From positions 2,272,577 through 2,336,576 of the forward strand of contig NZ_LT707006.1 in assembly GCF_900155865.1 (NCBI RefSeq): a DNA stretch of 64,000 nucleotides, given 5' to 3'. Shown here one piece after another: positions 43,776-54,016 of the stretch (position 1 is its first letter; each line of letters opens with the position of its first letter). The notes under the pieces were generated by a model that was given only the letters and a program-made list of their open reading frames with translations, did no database searches and was not told the origin of the DNA. The DNA is from Bacteroides bouchesdurhonensis (GTDB taxonomy: Bacteria; Bacteroidota; Bacteroidia; Bacteroidales; Bacteroidaceae). The translations under genes and the position numbers were made by a program.

Positions 43776-44579
43776 TCAGTTTTCTATTTCTCCATCGAAA
43801 ACTTTGGTGGCGGGACCGGTCATCAATATATGTCCCGAAGCTTGTTCCCATTCGATAGTGACGGTTCCCCCGTCCATTATGATTTCACATTTTCTTCCGG
43901 TTAGCCCGTTCTCAAAAGCTGCTACTGCTGTGGCGCAAGCACCGGTTCCGCAAGCTTGGGTAATGCCTGATCCTCTTTCCCACACTCTCATCCGGATTTT
44001 ATCTTTGTCGATAATTTGTGCAAACTCTACATTAGTCCTGTCCGGAAAAAGAGGACAGCACTCTAATTCGGGTCCTATTTTCGATAGATTAATTGAAGTA
44101 ATATCTTCTACAAATGTTACCAAATGAGGATTTCCCATTGATATCCGAGTGGATTGCAGAGGATATTTTCCTTCTAACCGGATTCTTTCTATCTCTAGCG
44201 GAGTGCCCATATCTACGGTGACTGATGTTACTTTATCGTTTTCGATATTTAGTTTCAGCACTTTAATACCAGCCAGCGTTTCAAGAGTGATCTCAGTCTG
44301 ACGGGTAAGACCGTATTCATATACATACTTGCCTACACAACGACTTCCATTACCACACATCATCGCTTCCGAACCGTCTGCATTGAATATGCGCATACTG
44401 AAATCTGCTATTTCTGAAGCTCCAATCAATATAAGTCCGTCACTGCCGATCCCAGTATGATATTTGCTCCATTCAATTGCTTTCCTTTCGGGAGCCGCTA
44501 TCGGAGACTTGGTAACATCTACATATATATAATCATTACCGGCTCCATGCATCTTAGTGAATCTTATTTTGTTTGTCAT
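43776..44579 (-). CDS. dapF: Diaminopimelate epimerase
   Basis: A 267-residue cofactor-free epimerase making meso-diaminopimelate. Both catalytic cysteines are in place: [12 protein letters not shown] near residue 75 and [11 protein letters not shown] near residue 218. The start [21 protein letters not shown] is typical. A -7 element TATCTTTG lies at 44635-44628 on the minus strand. It is the first gene of a unit that may continue through dapL and the nitrogen genes, linking lysine and cell-wall synthesis with glutamine metabolism. Confidence 0.96.
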   Translation of the reverse strand: MTNKIRFTKMHGAGNDYIYVDVTKSPIAAPERKAIEWSKYHTGIGSDGLILIGASEIADFSMRIFNADGSEAMMCGNGSRCVGKYVYEYGLTRQTEITLETLAGIKVLKLNIENDKVTSVTVDMGTPLEIERIRLEGKYPLQSTRISMGNPHLVTFVEDITSINLSKIGPELECCPLFPDRTNVEFAQIIDKDKIRMRVWERGSGITQACGTGACATAVAAFENGLTGRKCEIIMDGGTVTIEWEQASGHILMTGPATKVFDGEIEN

Positions 44580-44904
44580 TTAGCTTTTTAATGACTGGTT
44601 ATTCTTTCTTTTTGTTTTATTTTGATGCAAAGATATGACTTTTTGATTTATCTTTTTGTTAAAAGAGTGTCTAATATCTATTTGTTTTTATCTAACTTTC
44701 ATTTGGTATAAATATGGATGTGAATAGTGTTAAATTATAATTATATGGATATTAATAATAGTATATTGTTATTTGGGGAAAGAATACTGCATATCTTTTC
44801 ATTAAATATGAAGAATGTATAGAGCAAAATCGACTCTGTTTTTGAAGAACTTTTTCTATTGATCTGTTGTTTTAATCATTACTTATAATTAATAAATAAT
44901 AGAG
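44580..44904. other. Divergent AT-rich spacer with a dapF promoter element
   Basis: The 325-bp region between dapF and the thioredoxin-like gene holds a -7 element for dapF on the minus strand (TATCTTTG, 44635-44628) without a recognisable -33 box. No ORF, repeat or hairpin of note is visible. Confidence 0.4.
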
Positions 44905-45201
44905 ATGGACATAAAGAAGCAATTAGAAATAGAAGCAAAAGGTGATCATTTGGTTTTAGTCGTTTTTTATGCAGATTGGACTCCTCATTATGAATGGATT
45001 GGTCCGATACTGCGAACGTATGAAAAAAGAGCGGTTGATTTGATAAAGGTGAATACGGAGGAGAATCAAGATATAGCTGACTTACATAATGTAGAGACAG
45101 TTCCGGCTTTTATTCTGTTACATGGGGGACATGAACTTTGGAGACAGGTAGGTGAGTTGACTGTGGATGAGTTGAAAGAGGTATTGGATGATTTCAGATA
45201 A
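44905..45201 (+). CDS. Thioredoxin-fold protein lacking the CXXC cysteines
   Basis: A 98-residue soluble protein with the full thioredoxin fold pattern: VLVVFYADW (residues 17-25), IKVNTEENQDIADLHNVETVPAF with the cis-Pro at residue 67, and the final helix TVDELKEVLDDF. Where thioredoxins have WCGPC it reads WTPHY (residues 25-29), so both redox cysteines are gone and there are no other cysteines. It cannot act as a dithiol reductase. It may be a binding or chaperone-like module. It is transcribed alone. Confidence 0.8.
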   Translation: MDIKKQLEIEAKGDHLVLVVFYADWTPHYEWIGPILRTYEKRAVDLIKVNTEENQDIADLHNVETVPAFILLHGGHELWRQVGELTVDELKEVLDDFR

Positions 45202-45225
45202 ATTGAAAAGGGAAAAAAGATTGTA

Positions 45226-45266
45226 AAGCCTTCATTTCCGAATTACACATTCCGGAATGAAGGCTT
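45226..45266. terminator. Convergent terminator hairpin
   Basis: AAGCCTTCATT (45226-45236) and AATGAAGGCTT (45256-45266) form an 11-bp perfect stem, extended by TCCG/CGGA with a bulge, between the convergent thioredoxin-like and phosphodiesterase genes. On the minus strand a T6 tract follows about 8 nt later. Confidence 0.6.
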
Positions 45267-45285
45267 GTACTTAGTGGGAATATCA

Positions 45286-46044
45286 TTATTTGATGAGCCC
45301 TTGCAAAACAACGGGTTCATTTGTTGTGATGAAATCTGCTTTTTGGTCTATGAGCCATTTCATGTCTTCTTCTTTATCAATGGTCCATGAATTGACTTTC
45401 ATCCCCAGATCATGACATTCTTTGATCCATTCCGGATGCTTCTTGAACATTCCGAGATGATAATCAGGTCCTGCGCATCCAAGAGCTTTCAGTTCTTGAG
45501 GCGATAAATCTCCGTTTAAATAAAATACGGGAGTTCCTGCTGGTGCCAGCCGGATAAATTCTTTGGTAGCATGCAGAGAAAAAGAGATATATTCCATGCG
45601 TTTCTCCAAGCCCAACTGTTTGACCAGAGCTATAATTTCTTCCACAGCTTTTGTTTCACGTTTTTTATTATTGTGCTTTTTTAGTTCCAAAATGAGACGT
45701 GTCGTTCCTTTTTGAGCCGCTTTCAGATACTGTTCCAGCGAAGGCAGTTTTTCACCGTTAGAGAGCCTTAGACCGGTCAATACATCTCCTTTAGAATATT
45801 CCATTGCCTTCATCTTGTACATGGGATCATGATTGACTACTAATTTATTGTCTTTAGTCATCCATACATCAAATTCTGAACCGTAACATCCTATCGAATC
45901 TGCTTTTTGGAGGGAGGTGATACTATTCTGTGCCGAGCCCGGAGTTTTCCAGAAACCTCGGTGAGCAATGATTTGTGTTTGAGCTTGCATATAGCAAGCA
46001 GAAACCACTAAAGCGGAGAACATCAATATTTTAGTTAACTTCAT
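45286..46044 (-). CDS. Glycerophosphodiester phosphodiesterase
   Basis: A 252-residue exported enzyme (signal peptide ending SACYMQAQ) that should hydrolyse glycerophosphodiesters to glycerol-3-phosphate and an alcohol in the periplasm. The GDPD core is intact: IIAHRGFW with the catalytic His-Arg, EFDVWMTKDNKLVVNHDP with metal ligands and the second His, and LILELKKHNNKK. It is shorter than E. coli GlpQ (358) and resembles compact GDPDs of Gram-positives. It has no evident operon partner. Confidence 0.9.
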   Translation of the reverse strand: MKLTKILMFSALVVSACYMQAQTQIIAHRGFWKTPGSAQNSITSLQKADSIGCYGSEFDVWMTKDNKLVVNHDPMYKMKAMEYSKGDVLTGLRLSNGEKLPSLEQYLKAAQKGTTRLILELKKHNNKKRETKAVEEIIALVKQLGLEKRMEYISFSLHATKEFIRLAPAGTPVFYLNGDLSPQELKALGCAGPDYHLGMFKKHPEWIKECHDLGMKVNSWTIDKEEDMKWLIDQKADFITTNEPVVLQGLIK

Positions 46045-46253
46045 TTTCTTCTGATTTTAAAAAGTTTTATGTTCTGAATTTAACTTAGGCTTCAAATTTA
46101 CAAAAAAGAAAACGCCAATTAGTTAATAGGAGTGCTAATCTGCGTTAATCGATACAGAGTATTTGTTTCATACGTTGAATTTCGTTCTTATTATAGGATA
46201 TTTCATCCATCTGTATGAAAGTTATGGCGTCTATTTAGTTTGAAATAGGTAAT

Positions 46254-46332
46254 ATTTGCTCTCACCTTGCCACCACTGGATCTCTCAATGAATAGGGGAG
46301 TGTATAGAGAAAGTGGGAGCGTGAGAGCAAAT
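46254..46332. repeat. Long imperfect hairpin element downstream of asnB
   Basis: ATTTGCTCTCAC (46254-46265) is the exact reverse complement of GTGAGAGCAAAT (46321-46332). Within it CCACT/AGTGG (46273-46277, 46312-46316) and TCTCT/AGAGA (46281-46285, 46306-46310) also pair, giving a 79-nt stem. It starts 26 nt beyond the asnB stop, with no U run. It resembles palindromic intergenic repeats of Bacteroides. The remainder of 46045-46253 is AT-rich with nothing recognised. Confidence 0.6.
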
Positions 46333-46357
46333 TGAATATAAATTGTATAAGTAGTGT

Positions 46358-48028
46358 TTAGTCAGTATACGCTTCTTCGTGTATTCCCTTTACTGCCCTT
46401 CCGCTCGGATCATTCAGGTGTTGAAAGGCAACATCCCAAGCTAATGCTTCCGCTGTGGAACATGCCACACTGGGAACACTGGGCACACTGCGTGCAGCAC
46501 TTTCACTTGGGAAATGTTCTTCGAAAATACTACGGTAATAGTATTCTTCTTTATTCATCGGAGTGTTGATTGGAAAGCGTTCAGCAACATGTTCCATTTG
46601 TTCGTCACTGACGGCAGCAGCTGTTACCTCCTTCAGCGTATCAATCCATGAATAACCTACACCGTCACTGAATTGTTCTTTTTGACGCCATGCCACACTG
46701 GGCGGTAACATATCTTCAAAAGCTTCGCGCACTATTCGTTTTTCGATTTCTTTTCCCGGACACATCTTGGCTTTAGGATTCAATCTCATGGCTATATCCA
46801 GAAATTCTTTGTCCAAAAAGGGAACGCGCCCTTCCACTCCCCATGCTGCCAGACTTTTATTCGCGCGTAGGCAATCATACAAATGAAGTTTGTTTAATTT
46901 ACGAACGGTTTCTTCATGAAAAGCTTGTGGGGTAGGAGCCTTATGAAAATAAAGATATCCGCCAAATACCTCATCGGCACCTTCACCGCTCAGTACCATT
47001 TTGATTCCCATCGATTTGATAACACGTGCTAATAAATACATCGGTGTGGAAGCTCGTACGGTGGTTACATCATAGGTCTCGATAAAATAAATAACATCAC
47101 GAATAGCATCCAGTCCTTCCTGAATGGTATAATTGATTTCGTGATGTACGGTTCCAATATATTCTGCTACTTCACGGGCCTTGATCAAGTCGGGCGCACC
47201 TTTTAATCCGACGGCAAAGGAGTGGAGTTGAGGCCACCAAGCATCGCTGGCACCATCCGTTTCTATACGTTTGGCTGCATATTTCTTGGCAATGGCAGAA
47301 ATAACGGAACTGTCTAAACCACCGGAAAGTAGTACGCCATACGGCACATCACTCATTAACTGTCGTTGTACAGCCTCTTCCAGTGCCTTTTTTACATCAT
47401 TTACTTTTGCATCATTATCTTTTACTGCATTGTATTCCGTCCAGTTACGGGTATACCAGCGATTCATTTTTCCCTCTTTACTATAAAAGTAGTGTCCGGG
47501 GAGAAAAGGTTCATATTTATCACAAAATCCTTCTAACGCCTTGAGTTCACTTCCAAAATATATTCTTCCTTCTTTATCCTTACCTATATAAAGAGGAATG
47601 ACACCAATAGGATCTCGGGCAATGAGAAATTCATCTTTTTCCTCGTCATAGAGGACAAATGCGAAAATACCGTTCAGTTCTTCCAGAAAATGAATCCCTT
47701 TCTCTTTGTAGAGAGCGAGGATCACTTCGCAGTCACTACCGGTCTGGAAATGATATCGATCTGCATATCGGGTACGGATCTCACGATGATTGTAGATCTC
47801 ACCATTGACAGCGAGCACTTGTTTCCGATCGGGTGAGAACAAAGGCTGTCCTCCGCTTTCCGGATCTACAATCGAGAGCCGTTCATGAGCCAAAATGGCA
47901 CTTCCACCTACATAAATGCCACTCCAATCCGGTCCGCGATGACGAATTTTCTGAGCCATTTTCAGTACTTTATTTCTTAGTTCTCTAGATTGATATTTTA
48001 TGTTGAGTATACCAGCTATTCCACACAT
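46358..48028 (-). CDS. asnB: Asparagine synthetase B (glutamine-hydrolysing)
   Basis: A 556-residue enzyme converting aspartate, glutamine and ATP to asparagine. The N-terminal nucleophile Cys2 is in MCGIAGI, followed by RHRGPDWSG and the class II amidotransferase domain to about residue 190. The synthetase part has the ATP pyrophosphatase loop VLLSGGLDSSVISA and GEGADEVFGGY. The C-terminal PSVACSTAEALAWD and DPSGRAVKGIH match E. coli AsnB. It is 55 nt after gltD and probably co-transcribed with gltB-gltD, so glutamate and asparagine synthesis are linked. Confidence 0.95.
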   Translation of the reverse strand: MCGIAGILNIKYQSRELRNKVLKMAQKIRHRGPDWSGIYVGGSAILAHERLSIVDPESGGQPLFSPDRKQVLAVNGEIYNHREIRTRYADRYHFQTGSDCEVILALYKEKGIHFLEELNGIFAFVLYDEEKDEFLIARDPIGVIPLYIGKDKEGRIYFGSELKALEGFCDKYEPFLPGHYFYSKEGKMNRWYTRNWTEYNAVKDNDAKVNDVKKALEEAVQRQLMSDVPYGVLLSGGLDSSVISAIAKKYAAKRIETDGASDAWWPQLHSFAVGLKGAPDLIKAREVAEYIGTVHHEINYTIQEGLDAIRDVIYFIETYDVTTVRASTPMYLLARVIKSMGIKMVLSGEGADEVFGGYLYFHKAPTPQAFHEETVRKLNKLHLYDCLRANKSLAAWGVEGRVPFLDKEFLDIAMRLNPKAKMCPGKEIEKRIVREAFEDMLPPSVAWRQKEQFSDGVGYSWIDTLKEVTAAAVSDEQMEHVAERFPINTPMNKEEYYYRSIFEEHFPSESAARSVPSVPSVACSTAEALAWDVAFQHLNDPSGRAVKGIHEEAYTD

Positions 48029-48083
48029 AACTTTTACTTTTGAAGGTTGATGAAAAACTTTGTTTATTATATTGAGACAGAAT

Positions 48084-49424
48084 TTATTTACTCAAATAGG
48101 CATCGATTTTCGTGGCGGCTTTCCGCCCTTCTGCCATGGCACGTACTACCAGACTGGCACCTGTGGCTGCATCTCCAGCGAAAAATACGTTTTTTGCTGG
48201 TTGAGGATGTTCAGGTTTCAGGAATCCCATAGCAAGCAAAACCATATCGGTCTCGATGATTTCTTTTTTACCAGTCGGTTTCATGGTTGGTTTGTTGCCG
48301 TTCGGTGAGGGTATCCATTCCACCTCTTCGACTTCTACTCCGTTCACTTTGCCGTTTTTTCCGATAAATTGCTGGGAAGCCAGACACCAACGTCGGATAC
48401 AACCTTCCTCATGACTGGATGTAGTTTTAAGAACGATAGGCCATTGTGGCCATGGAGTAGAAGGATTGTATCCGACAGGCGGTTGAGGCATGATCTCGAT
48501 CTGTGTGACACTTGTCGCTCCCTGACGAATACTGGTCCCGATGCAGTCAGACCCCGTATCTCCGCCGCCGATGACCAGAACTTTTTTCCCTTTTGCATTG
48601 ACTGTTTTATCTTTAGGAAAGTTTTGACCGGCCAGTATACGATTCTGTTGTGAGAGCATTTCGAGCGCGAAATAAATACCTTTCAGTTCTCTGCCCGGAA
48701 TATTCAGGTCACGTGCTGTCGGAGTTCCGGTACAGATACAATATGCGTCAAACCCTTCGGGTAAATGGTTGACATCGATCTCTGTGCCGAATTTGAACTG
48801 TATACCTTCTGCCGTCAGAATCCTTATTCGACGGTCTATCACGTTTTTGTCCAGTTTGAAATTTGGAATACCAAAACGTAACAATCCTCCGGCAGCTTCG
48901 TCCTTATCAAATAAGGTAATTGCATACCCTTTCAGATTTAACTGATTGGCAACAACCAAGCCGGCAGGACCGGCACCGATCACAGCAACCTTCTTGCCAT
49001 TTCTTTTAGGTGACTTTACTTGTATATACCCTTCCCGGAAAGCTGCTTCCACAATTGCTGCTTCATTCTCACGAATGGTAACCGGCTGATTGCATGATAG
49101 TTTGAGCACACATGACTTTTCACAGAGTGCCGGACAGATACGCCCTGTAAATTCGGGAAAGTCACAAGTGGATGATAATATCTCGTAAGCCTCTTTCCAT
49201 TTTCCTTTATAAAGTGCATCTTGCCATTCAGGCTGCTTATTGCCTAACGGACATGCCCAATGGCAGAAAGGCACACCACAATCCATGCAGCGTGAGGCTT
49301 GCAGTTTGCGACTGTTCGTATTCAACGTTTGTTCAACTTGACTGAAATCTGTGATTCGCTCGCTTACAGGACGGTATCCTGCTTCTTGGCGAGGTATATT
49401 TAAGAATGCTTTTGGATCTCCCAT
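48084..49424 (-). CDS. gltD: Glutamate synthase small (beta) subunit
   Basis: A 446-residue NADPH-oxidising subunit that feeds electrons to GltB. It has an N-terminal Cys-rich cluster (ASRCMDCGVPFCHWACPLGN, then GRICPALCEKSCVL) for iron-sulfur binding, an FAD site VAVIGAGPAGLVVANQL, and an NADPH site VLVIGGGDTGSDCIGT. Length is slightly under E. coli GltD (472). It is 38 nt after gltB and precedes asnB. Confidence 0.96.
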   Translation of the reverse strand: MGDPKAFLNIPRQEAGYRPVSERITDFSQVEQTLNTNSRKLQASRCMDCGVPFCHWACPLGNKQPEWQDALYKGKWKEAYEILSSTCDFPEFTGRICPALCEKSCVLKLSCNQPVTIRENEAAIVEAAFREGYIQVKSPKRNGKKVAVIGAGPAGLVVANQLNLKGYAITLFDKDEAAGGLLRFGIPNFKLDKNVIDRRIRILTAEGIQFKFGTEIDVNHLPEGFDAYCICTGTPTARDLNIPGRELKGIYFALEMLSQQNRILAGQNFPKDKTVNAKGKKVLVIGGGDTGSDCIGTSIRQGATSVTQIEIMPQPPVGYNPSTPWPQWPIVLKTTSSHEEGCIRRWCLASQQFIGKNGKVNGVEVEEVEWIPSPNGNKPTMKPTGKKEIIETDMVLLAMGFLKPEHPQPAKNVFFAGDAATGASLVVRAMAEGRKAATKIDAYLSK

Positions 49425-49462
49425 ACGACTTTTATTTAATTATCAATAGTTACTAATGTCGG

Positions 49463-52400
49463 TTAATAGTCTCTTTGCATATCTGCTATTTTTTGCTGTA
49501 ACTTTTTCATCTGTTCTTCCTGTAATACCTTTTTGTATTCGATGGGTACTACTTGGATAAATTCATCTGCGTAATGATTCCAGTCATCCAGCATTATACG
49601 TGCCAGTTTGGAACCTGTATACAAATAGTGCTGACGAATCAGTTCATGGAGTTCTTTCCGGTAGCTGGCTTCCTCGATTAGTGACAGTTCCACCATTTCC
49701 ATGTTACAGAAATAATCAAAATTGCCATCCTTATTCCATACATAAGCAACACCTCCACTCATTCCGGCTGCGAAATTACGCCCTGTCTGACCGAGTACTA
49801 CGACACGTCCTCCTGTCATATATTCACAACAATGGTCGCCTACCCCCTCTACTACAGCAATTGCTCCAGAGTTTCGGACTGCAAAACGTTCACCTGCCCG
49901 ACCGTTAATATATACTTCTCCGCTTGTTGCACCATAAAGTAGCGTGTTGCCTGCAATGGTGTTTCTTTCAGCTTCAAAATTACTGCGGATCGGAGGAAGT
50001 ACAGCTATACGACCACCACTCAGACCTTTACCCAAATAATCATTGGCTTCCCCTTCTAACTTGAAATAGACTCCTCTAACAAGGAAGGCACCGAACGATT
50101 GACCGGCTGCTCCTTTGAACTTGATGTTCAGGGTATGTTCCGATAATCCTCTTTCTCCATATTTCCCGGCAATAACTCCGGAAAGCATGGCACCTATGGC
50201 CCGGTCTGTATTGGCAATCGTATATTCCAGAGAAACTTCTTTTTCATGTTCGATAGCTTCTTGTGCCGCATCTATGATAGTGATGTCTTTTACAGAAGAA
50301 ACTCCGTGCTCCTGATCAATGACATGACGGATAGCTGCACTATTGTCTATACGTGCCAACATCTTTGTAAAATCGATTAACTCGTGTTTCGGGTTTGAAT
50401 CGTCTTTTATTGATTTACGTTGAATTAAATCCGTACGTCCGATGATGTCGTCTAAGCGAGTAAAGCCCATTTCTGCCAGATATTCACGTACTTCTTGTGC
50501 CAGGAAGGTGAAGAAATTGATCAGGTATTCACTGCGTCCATGAAAGCGTTGGCGTAATTCCGGATTCTGAGTGGCAACTCCTACCGGGCAGGTATTCTGA
50601 TGACATTTACGCATCATGACACATCCTAATACGATCAGTGCGGAAGTAGCGAACCCATATTCTTCAGCTCCCATCAGTGCCATAAGGATAATGTCACGTC
50701 CGGTTTTCAACTGTCCGTCAGCTTGTAGAATGACCTGTCCGCGCAATCCGTTCAGAACTAATGTTTGTTGGGTTTCACTTAATCCCAATTCAGGAGATAT
50801 TCCTGCATACCTGATAGATGATGCTGGAGAAGCTCCCGTACCGCCTTCTGCACCTGAGATTACGATTAAGTCGGCTTTTGCTTTTGCCACTCCTGCTGCG
50901 ATGGTTCCTACGCCACTTTCCGCTACTAATTTCACGCTGATCTTGGCCTTTGGATTTACGTTTTTCAAGTCGAAGATCAATTGTGCCAGGTCTTCGATAG
51001 AATAAATGTCGTGGTGAGGAGGAGGAGAGATTAGTGAAATACCCGGTATGGAATGACGGGTTTTAGCTATCACATCATCTACCTTAAATCCGGGAAGCTG
51101 TCCGCCTTCACCGGGTTTGGCTCCTTGAGCTATCTTTATTTGTATTTCATCTGCATTGACTAGATATTCAGTTGTTACTCCGAAACGACCGGATGCTACT
51201 TGTTTAATGGAACTTCTCAGAGAGCTCCCGTCCGGCAAAGGCTGAAAACGGGAAGAGTCTTCTCCGCCTTCACCAGTATTACTCCGTCCATGAATCTTGT
51301 TCATGGCAATAGCCATCGCTTCGTGTGCTTCTTTACTAATCGCTCCGAATGACATTGCTCCGGTAACGAAACGATGTAGTATATTTTCTACAGGTTCTAC
51401 CAAGTCAATAGAAATAGGGTTGCGACGAAAATCAAGAAAATCGCGTAGAAAGATGGGAGTTGCCTTGTCATCGACTAAATGAGTGTATTCTTTAAACTTT
51501 TTGTAACTTCCCAAACGGGTAGCAAGTTGAAGAGTACTGATCGTTTCCGGATTCCAAGCATGTTTTTCTCCGTCTTTACGGAAAGAATATAACCCTCTGT
51601 TCGGCAATAAACCGGTGATTTCTTCTTTTGCCAAAAAGCCTTCATCATGGAAGGTTATTGCATCCTTTGCAATTTCTTCTAGCCGGATACCGCTGATAGG
51701 AGAACTGATTCCTCCGAAATAAGCTTTACTTAATTCTGCACTTAATCCGACGGCTTCAAAAATTTTGGCTCCCCGATAAGAACGGATAGTGGATATTCCC
51801 ATTTTACTCATGATCTTGAATAAGCCTTTGCAGATAGACTTTATGTAGTTTTTCTCAGCAGTGGCGTAATCCAGCTGGATATCTTTATCTTTTACCAACT
51901 GATCTAAGATTGCAAACGCCATGTATGGATTCAAAGCACTGGCTCCAAAACCTAATAGCAAAGCTGCGTGCATAACTTCTCGAATTTCTCCGCTTTCTAC
52001 AATCAGTGCGGTTTGTACCCGCTTTCCCACAGAAATAAGATGATGATGAACAGCACTTACTGCAAGTAGGGAGGGAATAGCGGCATGTGTAATATCTACT
52101 TCACGATCTGTCAAGACAATATAATTAACTCCTTCCGTAACGGATGCTTCCGCCATTTTGCAAAGTTCATTCAGGGACTCCTGTAGCCCGGCTTTTCCTT
52201 TGGCTACTTCAAACAACATAGGTAATTTCACCGTTTTGAAACCTTTGTAGCGAATGTTGCAAAGAATATCCAATTGCGTATTACTTAAAATCGGATGGTT
52301 CAGGCGTACCATCTTGCAATGGCTTTCGCTGGGAGTGAGAATGTTCATTCCGACAGCTCCGATATATTCTGTAAGTGACATTACCAACTCTTCACGAATC

Positions 52401-54016
52401 GGATCAATCGGAGGATTGGTTACTTGGGCGAACTGTTGGCGGAAGTAGTTATAAAAAAGTTGTGGTTTATCGGAAAGTATCGCTAAAGGCGTATCATTAC
52501 CCATAGAGTTCACTGGCTCTGCTCCTGTACTGGCCATTGGTATGATTAATCGTTCGATATCTTCTTTAGAGTATCCGAAGGTACGAAGCATTTGGCTATA
52601 GTTTTCTATATGGTGAGGTACTTTACGCCCACTTTTCAGCTCATCCAACTCAATGCGGTTGTTTGCTAGCCACGTTCGATAAGGTCTGGCTTCTGCCAGT
52701 TGTCTTTTCAACTCGCCATCGTAGTAGATTTCTCCCTTTTCTGTGTCTACCAATAATATTTTCCCAGGCTGAAGACGACCTTTTTCTTTGATATCTTCCG
52801 GTTCGAAATCCATAACTCCTACTTCAGAAGCCACTACCATCATGTCGTTCTTGGTGATTAGGTAACGTGCCGGTCGTAAACCGTTACGGTCGAGCATGCC
52901 ACCGACAAACCGCCCGTCACTGAACAATAGAGCAGCCGGTCCGTCCCAAGGTTCCATGAGGATGGAATGATACTCGTAAAACGCTTTTAGATCTTCGCTG
53001 ATTGGATTCTTTTCATTGAAAGACTCCGGAACCAACATTGCCATAGCATGAGGTAGGCTTAATCCGGACATTACCAGAAACTCAAGTACATTATCCAGAG
53101 AAGCACTATCACTCATTCCTGGTTGAATAATGGGTTTTATCTCTTTAATGTCTCCTAATGTCGGAGTGGAAAGTACACTTTCACGTGCTTCCATCCATCC
53201 GCGATTACCGCGGATAGTATTGATTTCCCCATTGTGGGCGAGTAGACGGAAGGGTTGCGCCAATCCCCAGGTTGGGAAGGTATTGGTGCTGAAGCGTGAA
53301 TGCACTAATGCCAGACCACTGGTAAAATAAGTGTTTGTCAGATCGGGAAAGTAACTTCGTAGTTGCAATGATGAAAGCATTCCTTTATATATAATGCTTT
53401 TAGTTGAAAGTGAAACGACATAAAAGTTATCTTTTCCGGGAATTGCTGACAATCTGATTTTATTTTCAATCCTTTTTCGGATTAAATATAGTTTGCGGTC
53501 TGCGGTCTCGGTTTCTGTAAATCCGGTAATAAATACTTGTTTGATGTCCGGTTCATTTGCAAGAGCCGACTCACCTAGAATTTCCGGGCAAGTAGGTACA
53601 TTACGCAGATGCATCAATGTAAGTCCTTCTTTTTCGATCTCTTCGATAATGATACTTAAAATACAGGCCTGGTCTTTCTCATTTTTAGGCAGAAAGAGTA
53701 ATCCCGTACCGTAACGTCCTTTCTCCGGGACGGGAATACCTTGTAATAATATAAATTCATGTGGAATTTGCAGCATAATACCTGCACCATCCCCTGTTTT
53801 GTTATCCGCACCTTCAGCACCACGATGACGCATGTTCTCTAATACTTTTAAAGCCGACTCAACAATGTCGTGTGACTTCTCTCCATGAATATTTACCAAC
53901 ATACCGACACCACAAGCGTCATGTTCATATGCTGAGTCATAGAGACTCGCCTGTTGAAGCTGTCGTTGATAAATGAATCCTTTTGTTTCGTTGTTAAAAA
54001 GCTCTTTTTTCTTCAT
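49463..54016 (-). CDS. gltB: Glutamate synthase large (alpha) subunit
   Basis: A 1517-residue enzyme that converts 2-oxoglutarate and glutamine to two glutamates. The amidotransferase Cys35 in YEHDACGVGMLV becomes N-terminal after removal of a 34-residue propeptide. The central and FMN domains include LKVDDVIAKTRHSIPG-like and GGTGASPASSIRYAG motifs, and the 3Fe-4S cysteines lie in CVMMRKCHQNTCPVGVATQ. The C-terminal beta-helix reads GAIAVVEGVGDHCCEYMTGGRVVVLG. It heads the unit gltB-gltD-asnB and is divergent from glmS. A -7-like TAATTTTG is at 54077-54070. Confidence 0.97.
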   Translation of the reverse strand: MKKKELFNNETKGFIYQRQLQQASLYDSAYEHDACGVGMLVNIHGEKSHDIVESALKVLENMRHRGAEGADNKTGDGAGIMLQIPHEFILLQGIPVPEKGRYGTGLLFLPKNEKDQACILSIIIEEIEKEGLTLMHLRNVPTCPEILGESALANEPDIKQVFITGFTETETADRKLYLIRKRIENKIRLSAIPGKDNFYVVSLSTKSIIYKGMLSSLQLRSYFPDLTNTYFTSGLALVHSRFSTNTFPTWGLAQPFRLLAHNGEINTIRGNRGWMEARESVLSTPTLGDIKEIKPIIQPGMSDSASLDNVLEFLVMSGLSLPHAMAMLVPESFNEKNPISEDLKAFYEYHSILMEPWDGPAALLFSDGRFVGGMLDRNGLRPARYLITKNDMMVVASEVGVMDFEPEDIKEKGRLQPGKILLVDTEKGEIYYDGELKRQLAEARPYRTWLANNRIELDELKSGRKVPHHIENYSQMLRTFGYSKEDIERLIIPMASTGAEPVNSMGNDTPLAILSDKPQLFYNYFRQQFAQVTNPPIDPIREELVMSLTEYIGAVGMNILTPSESHCKMVRLNHPILSNTQLDILCNIRYKGFKTVKLPMLFEVAKGKAGLQESLNELCKMAEASVTEGVNYIVLTDREVDITHAAIPSLLAVSAVHHHLISVGKRVQTALIVESGEIREVMHAALLLGFGASALNPYMAFAILDQLVKDKDIQLDYATAEKNYIKSICKGLFKIMSKMGISTIRSYRGAKIFEAVGLSAELSKAYFGGISSPISGIRLEEIAKDAITFHDEGFLAKEEITGLLPNRGLYSFRKDGEKHAWNPETISTLQLATRLGSYKKFKEYTHLVDDKATPIFLRDFLDFRRNPISIDLVEPVENILHRFVTGAMSFGAISKEAHEAMAIAMNKIHGRSNTGEGGEDSSRFQPLPDGSSLRSSIKQVASGRFGVTTEYLVNADEIQIKIAQGAKPGEGGQLPGFKVDDVIAKTRHSIPGISLISPPPHHDIYSIEDLAQLIFDLKNVNPKAKISVKLVAESGVGTIAAGVAKAKADLIVISGAEGGTGASPASSIRYAGISPELGLSETQQTLVLNGLRGQVILQADGQLKTGRDIILMALMGAEEYGFATSALIVLGCVMMRKCHQNTCPVGVATQNPELRQRFHGRSEYLINFFTFLAQEVREYLAEMGFTRLDDIIGRTDLIQRKSIKDDSNPKHELIDFTKMLARIDNSAAIRHVIDQEHGVSSVKDITIIDAAQEAIEHEKEVSLEYTIANTDRAIGAMLSGVIAGKYGERGLSEHTLNIKFKGAAGQSFGAFLVRGVYFKLEGEANDYLGKGLSGGRIAVLPPIRSNFEAERNTIAGNTLLYGATSGEVYINGRAGERFAVRNSGAIAVVEGVGDHCCEYMTGGRVVVLGQTGRNFAAGMSGGVAYVWNKDGNFDYFCNMEMVELSLIEEASYRKELHELIRQHYLYTGSKLARIMLDDWNHYADEFIQVVPIEYKKVLQEEQMKKLQQKIADMQRDY

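Noticed and set aside
46440..46510. Tandem CACACTGGG-like units near the 3' end of asnB
   Set aside because: They encode the usual AsnB C-terminal segment (PSVPSVACST) that resembles the E. coli enzyme, so no repeat expansion needs to be invoked.
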